Source: Talinum fruticosum
Taxonomy: Eukaryota > Streptophyta > Magnoliopsida > Caryophyllales > Talinaceae
Direction: 5' to 3'
DNA: 64,000 nt
Assembly: GCA_021018815.1 (NCBI GenBank)
Contig: JAITYX010000002.1
Coordinates: forward strand, 14,601,001-14,665,000
Part shown: piece by piece, positions 63,720 to 64,000 of the stretch
How positions within the stretch are numbered: the stretch's first letter is position 1
Layout: the number at the start of each line of letters is the position of its first letter
The notes under the pieces: generated by a model
What the model was told of the DNA's origin: nothing
Seen by the model: only the letters and a program-made list of their open reading frames with translations
The model's database searches: none
Position numbers and translations under genes: made by a program

Positions 63720-64000
63720 GCTTCTGCTTTGAGTGGTCAGTGTCTTCCCGCCTCCCTTCCTTTGCAAAAGCAAAGGTTCACCGACTATTGGCGACTCACG
63801 TCACACACGTATTCAATTAGGGCAACGATGTTTGAGCATATATTCTTAGGGGATAGAAGAAAAATTAAGCCATACACCCAGTAAAGAGATACAGGGATGA
63901 GGTCCACAAAATCAACATAACATCTTAAATGCTTCGGGAGGATCTGTTTCTTACCATATGTCACAAGATAGGGGATTTTATGGACTAATATTTCTTTTCT
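63720..64000. other. Upstream flank of DHFR-TS
   Basis: No further gene, exon or element ends recognised before the window edge. Confidence 0.4.

Overview
This window is nuclear DNA from a flowering plant, most likely a eudicot. The evidence is AT-rich sequence, short exons with GT-AG introns, plant-type gene families (SABATH methyltransferases, DUF4408/DUF761 protein, CDR1-like aspartic protease, fused DHFR-TS), and plant transposons (solo LTRs, hAT and Tourist-like MITEs). I cannot name the species.

Layout. 1-25.8 kb is a gene-poor mosaic. A module of the form [gene-fragment block A] - [array of a ~335 bp tandem repeat] - [gene-fragment block D] occurs at 1-7.0 kb and again at 8.5-15.2 kb. 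A third, larger array (16.1-21.5 kb) is followed by a third D block (22.5-24.3 kb), which leads to what looks like the 5' end of a minus-strand gene at 25.6 kb. A broken F-box fragment with a 37 bp inverted duplication lies between the first two modules. 26.3-29.2 kb is a solo LTR with a perfect 5 bp target-site duplication. 29.3-32 kb holds decayed minus-strand copies of block A and D sequence. 32.2-33.9 kb is a two-exon aspartic protease gene. 35.5-39.7 kb is a three-level nest: a hAT element inside a solo LTR inside a Tourist-like MITE. 40.2-42.8 kb holds two scrambled DHFR-TS pseudogenes. 48.9-59.4 kb is a tandem duplication of a pair, DUF4408/DUF761 gene plus SABATH methyltransferase; the second DUF4408 copy is dead. 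60.0-63.7 kb is an 11-exon DHFR-TS gene on the minus strand with a perfect E2F-type site at its promoter.

A recurring feature is that every well-recognised gene is one nucleotide away from a full open frame. The aspartic protease has +1 nt exactly in its first catalytic motif. The DUF4408/DUF761 gene has -1 in a C run. DHFR-TS has -1 in a C run of its tenth exon. Both SABATH genes have -1 at the same place in exon 4. After allowing for one base each, the coding lengths become exact family-like lengths (467, 238, 523, 362 and 360 residues). This means either uncorrected assembly indels or very young lesions, and it decides whether these loci are called genes or pseudogenes.

The genes do not form a pathway. 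DHFR-TS supplies dTMP and tetrahydrofolate for DNA synthesis, the SABATH enzymes methylate small carboxylic acids using SAM, and the aspartic protease is a secreted peptidase. The unusual biology is structural: dispersal of a tandem-repeat array together with gene fragments, layered transposon insertions, and repeated local duplication.
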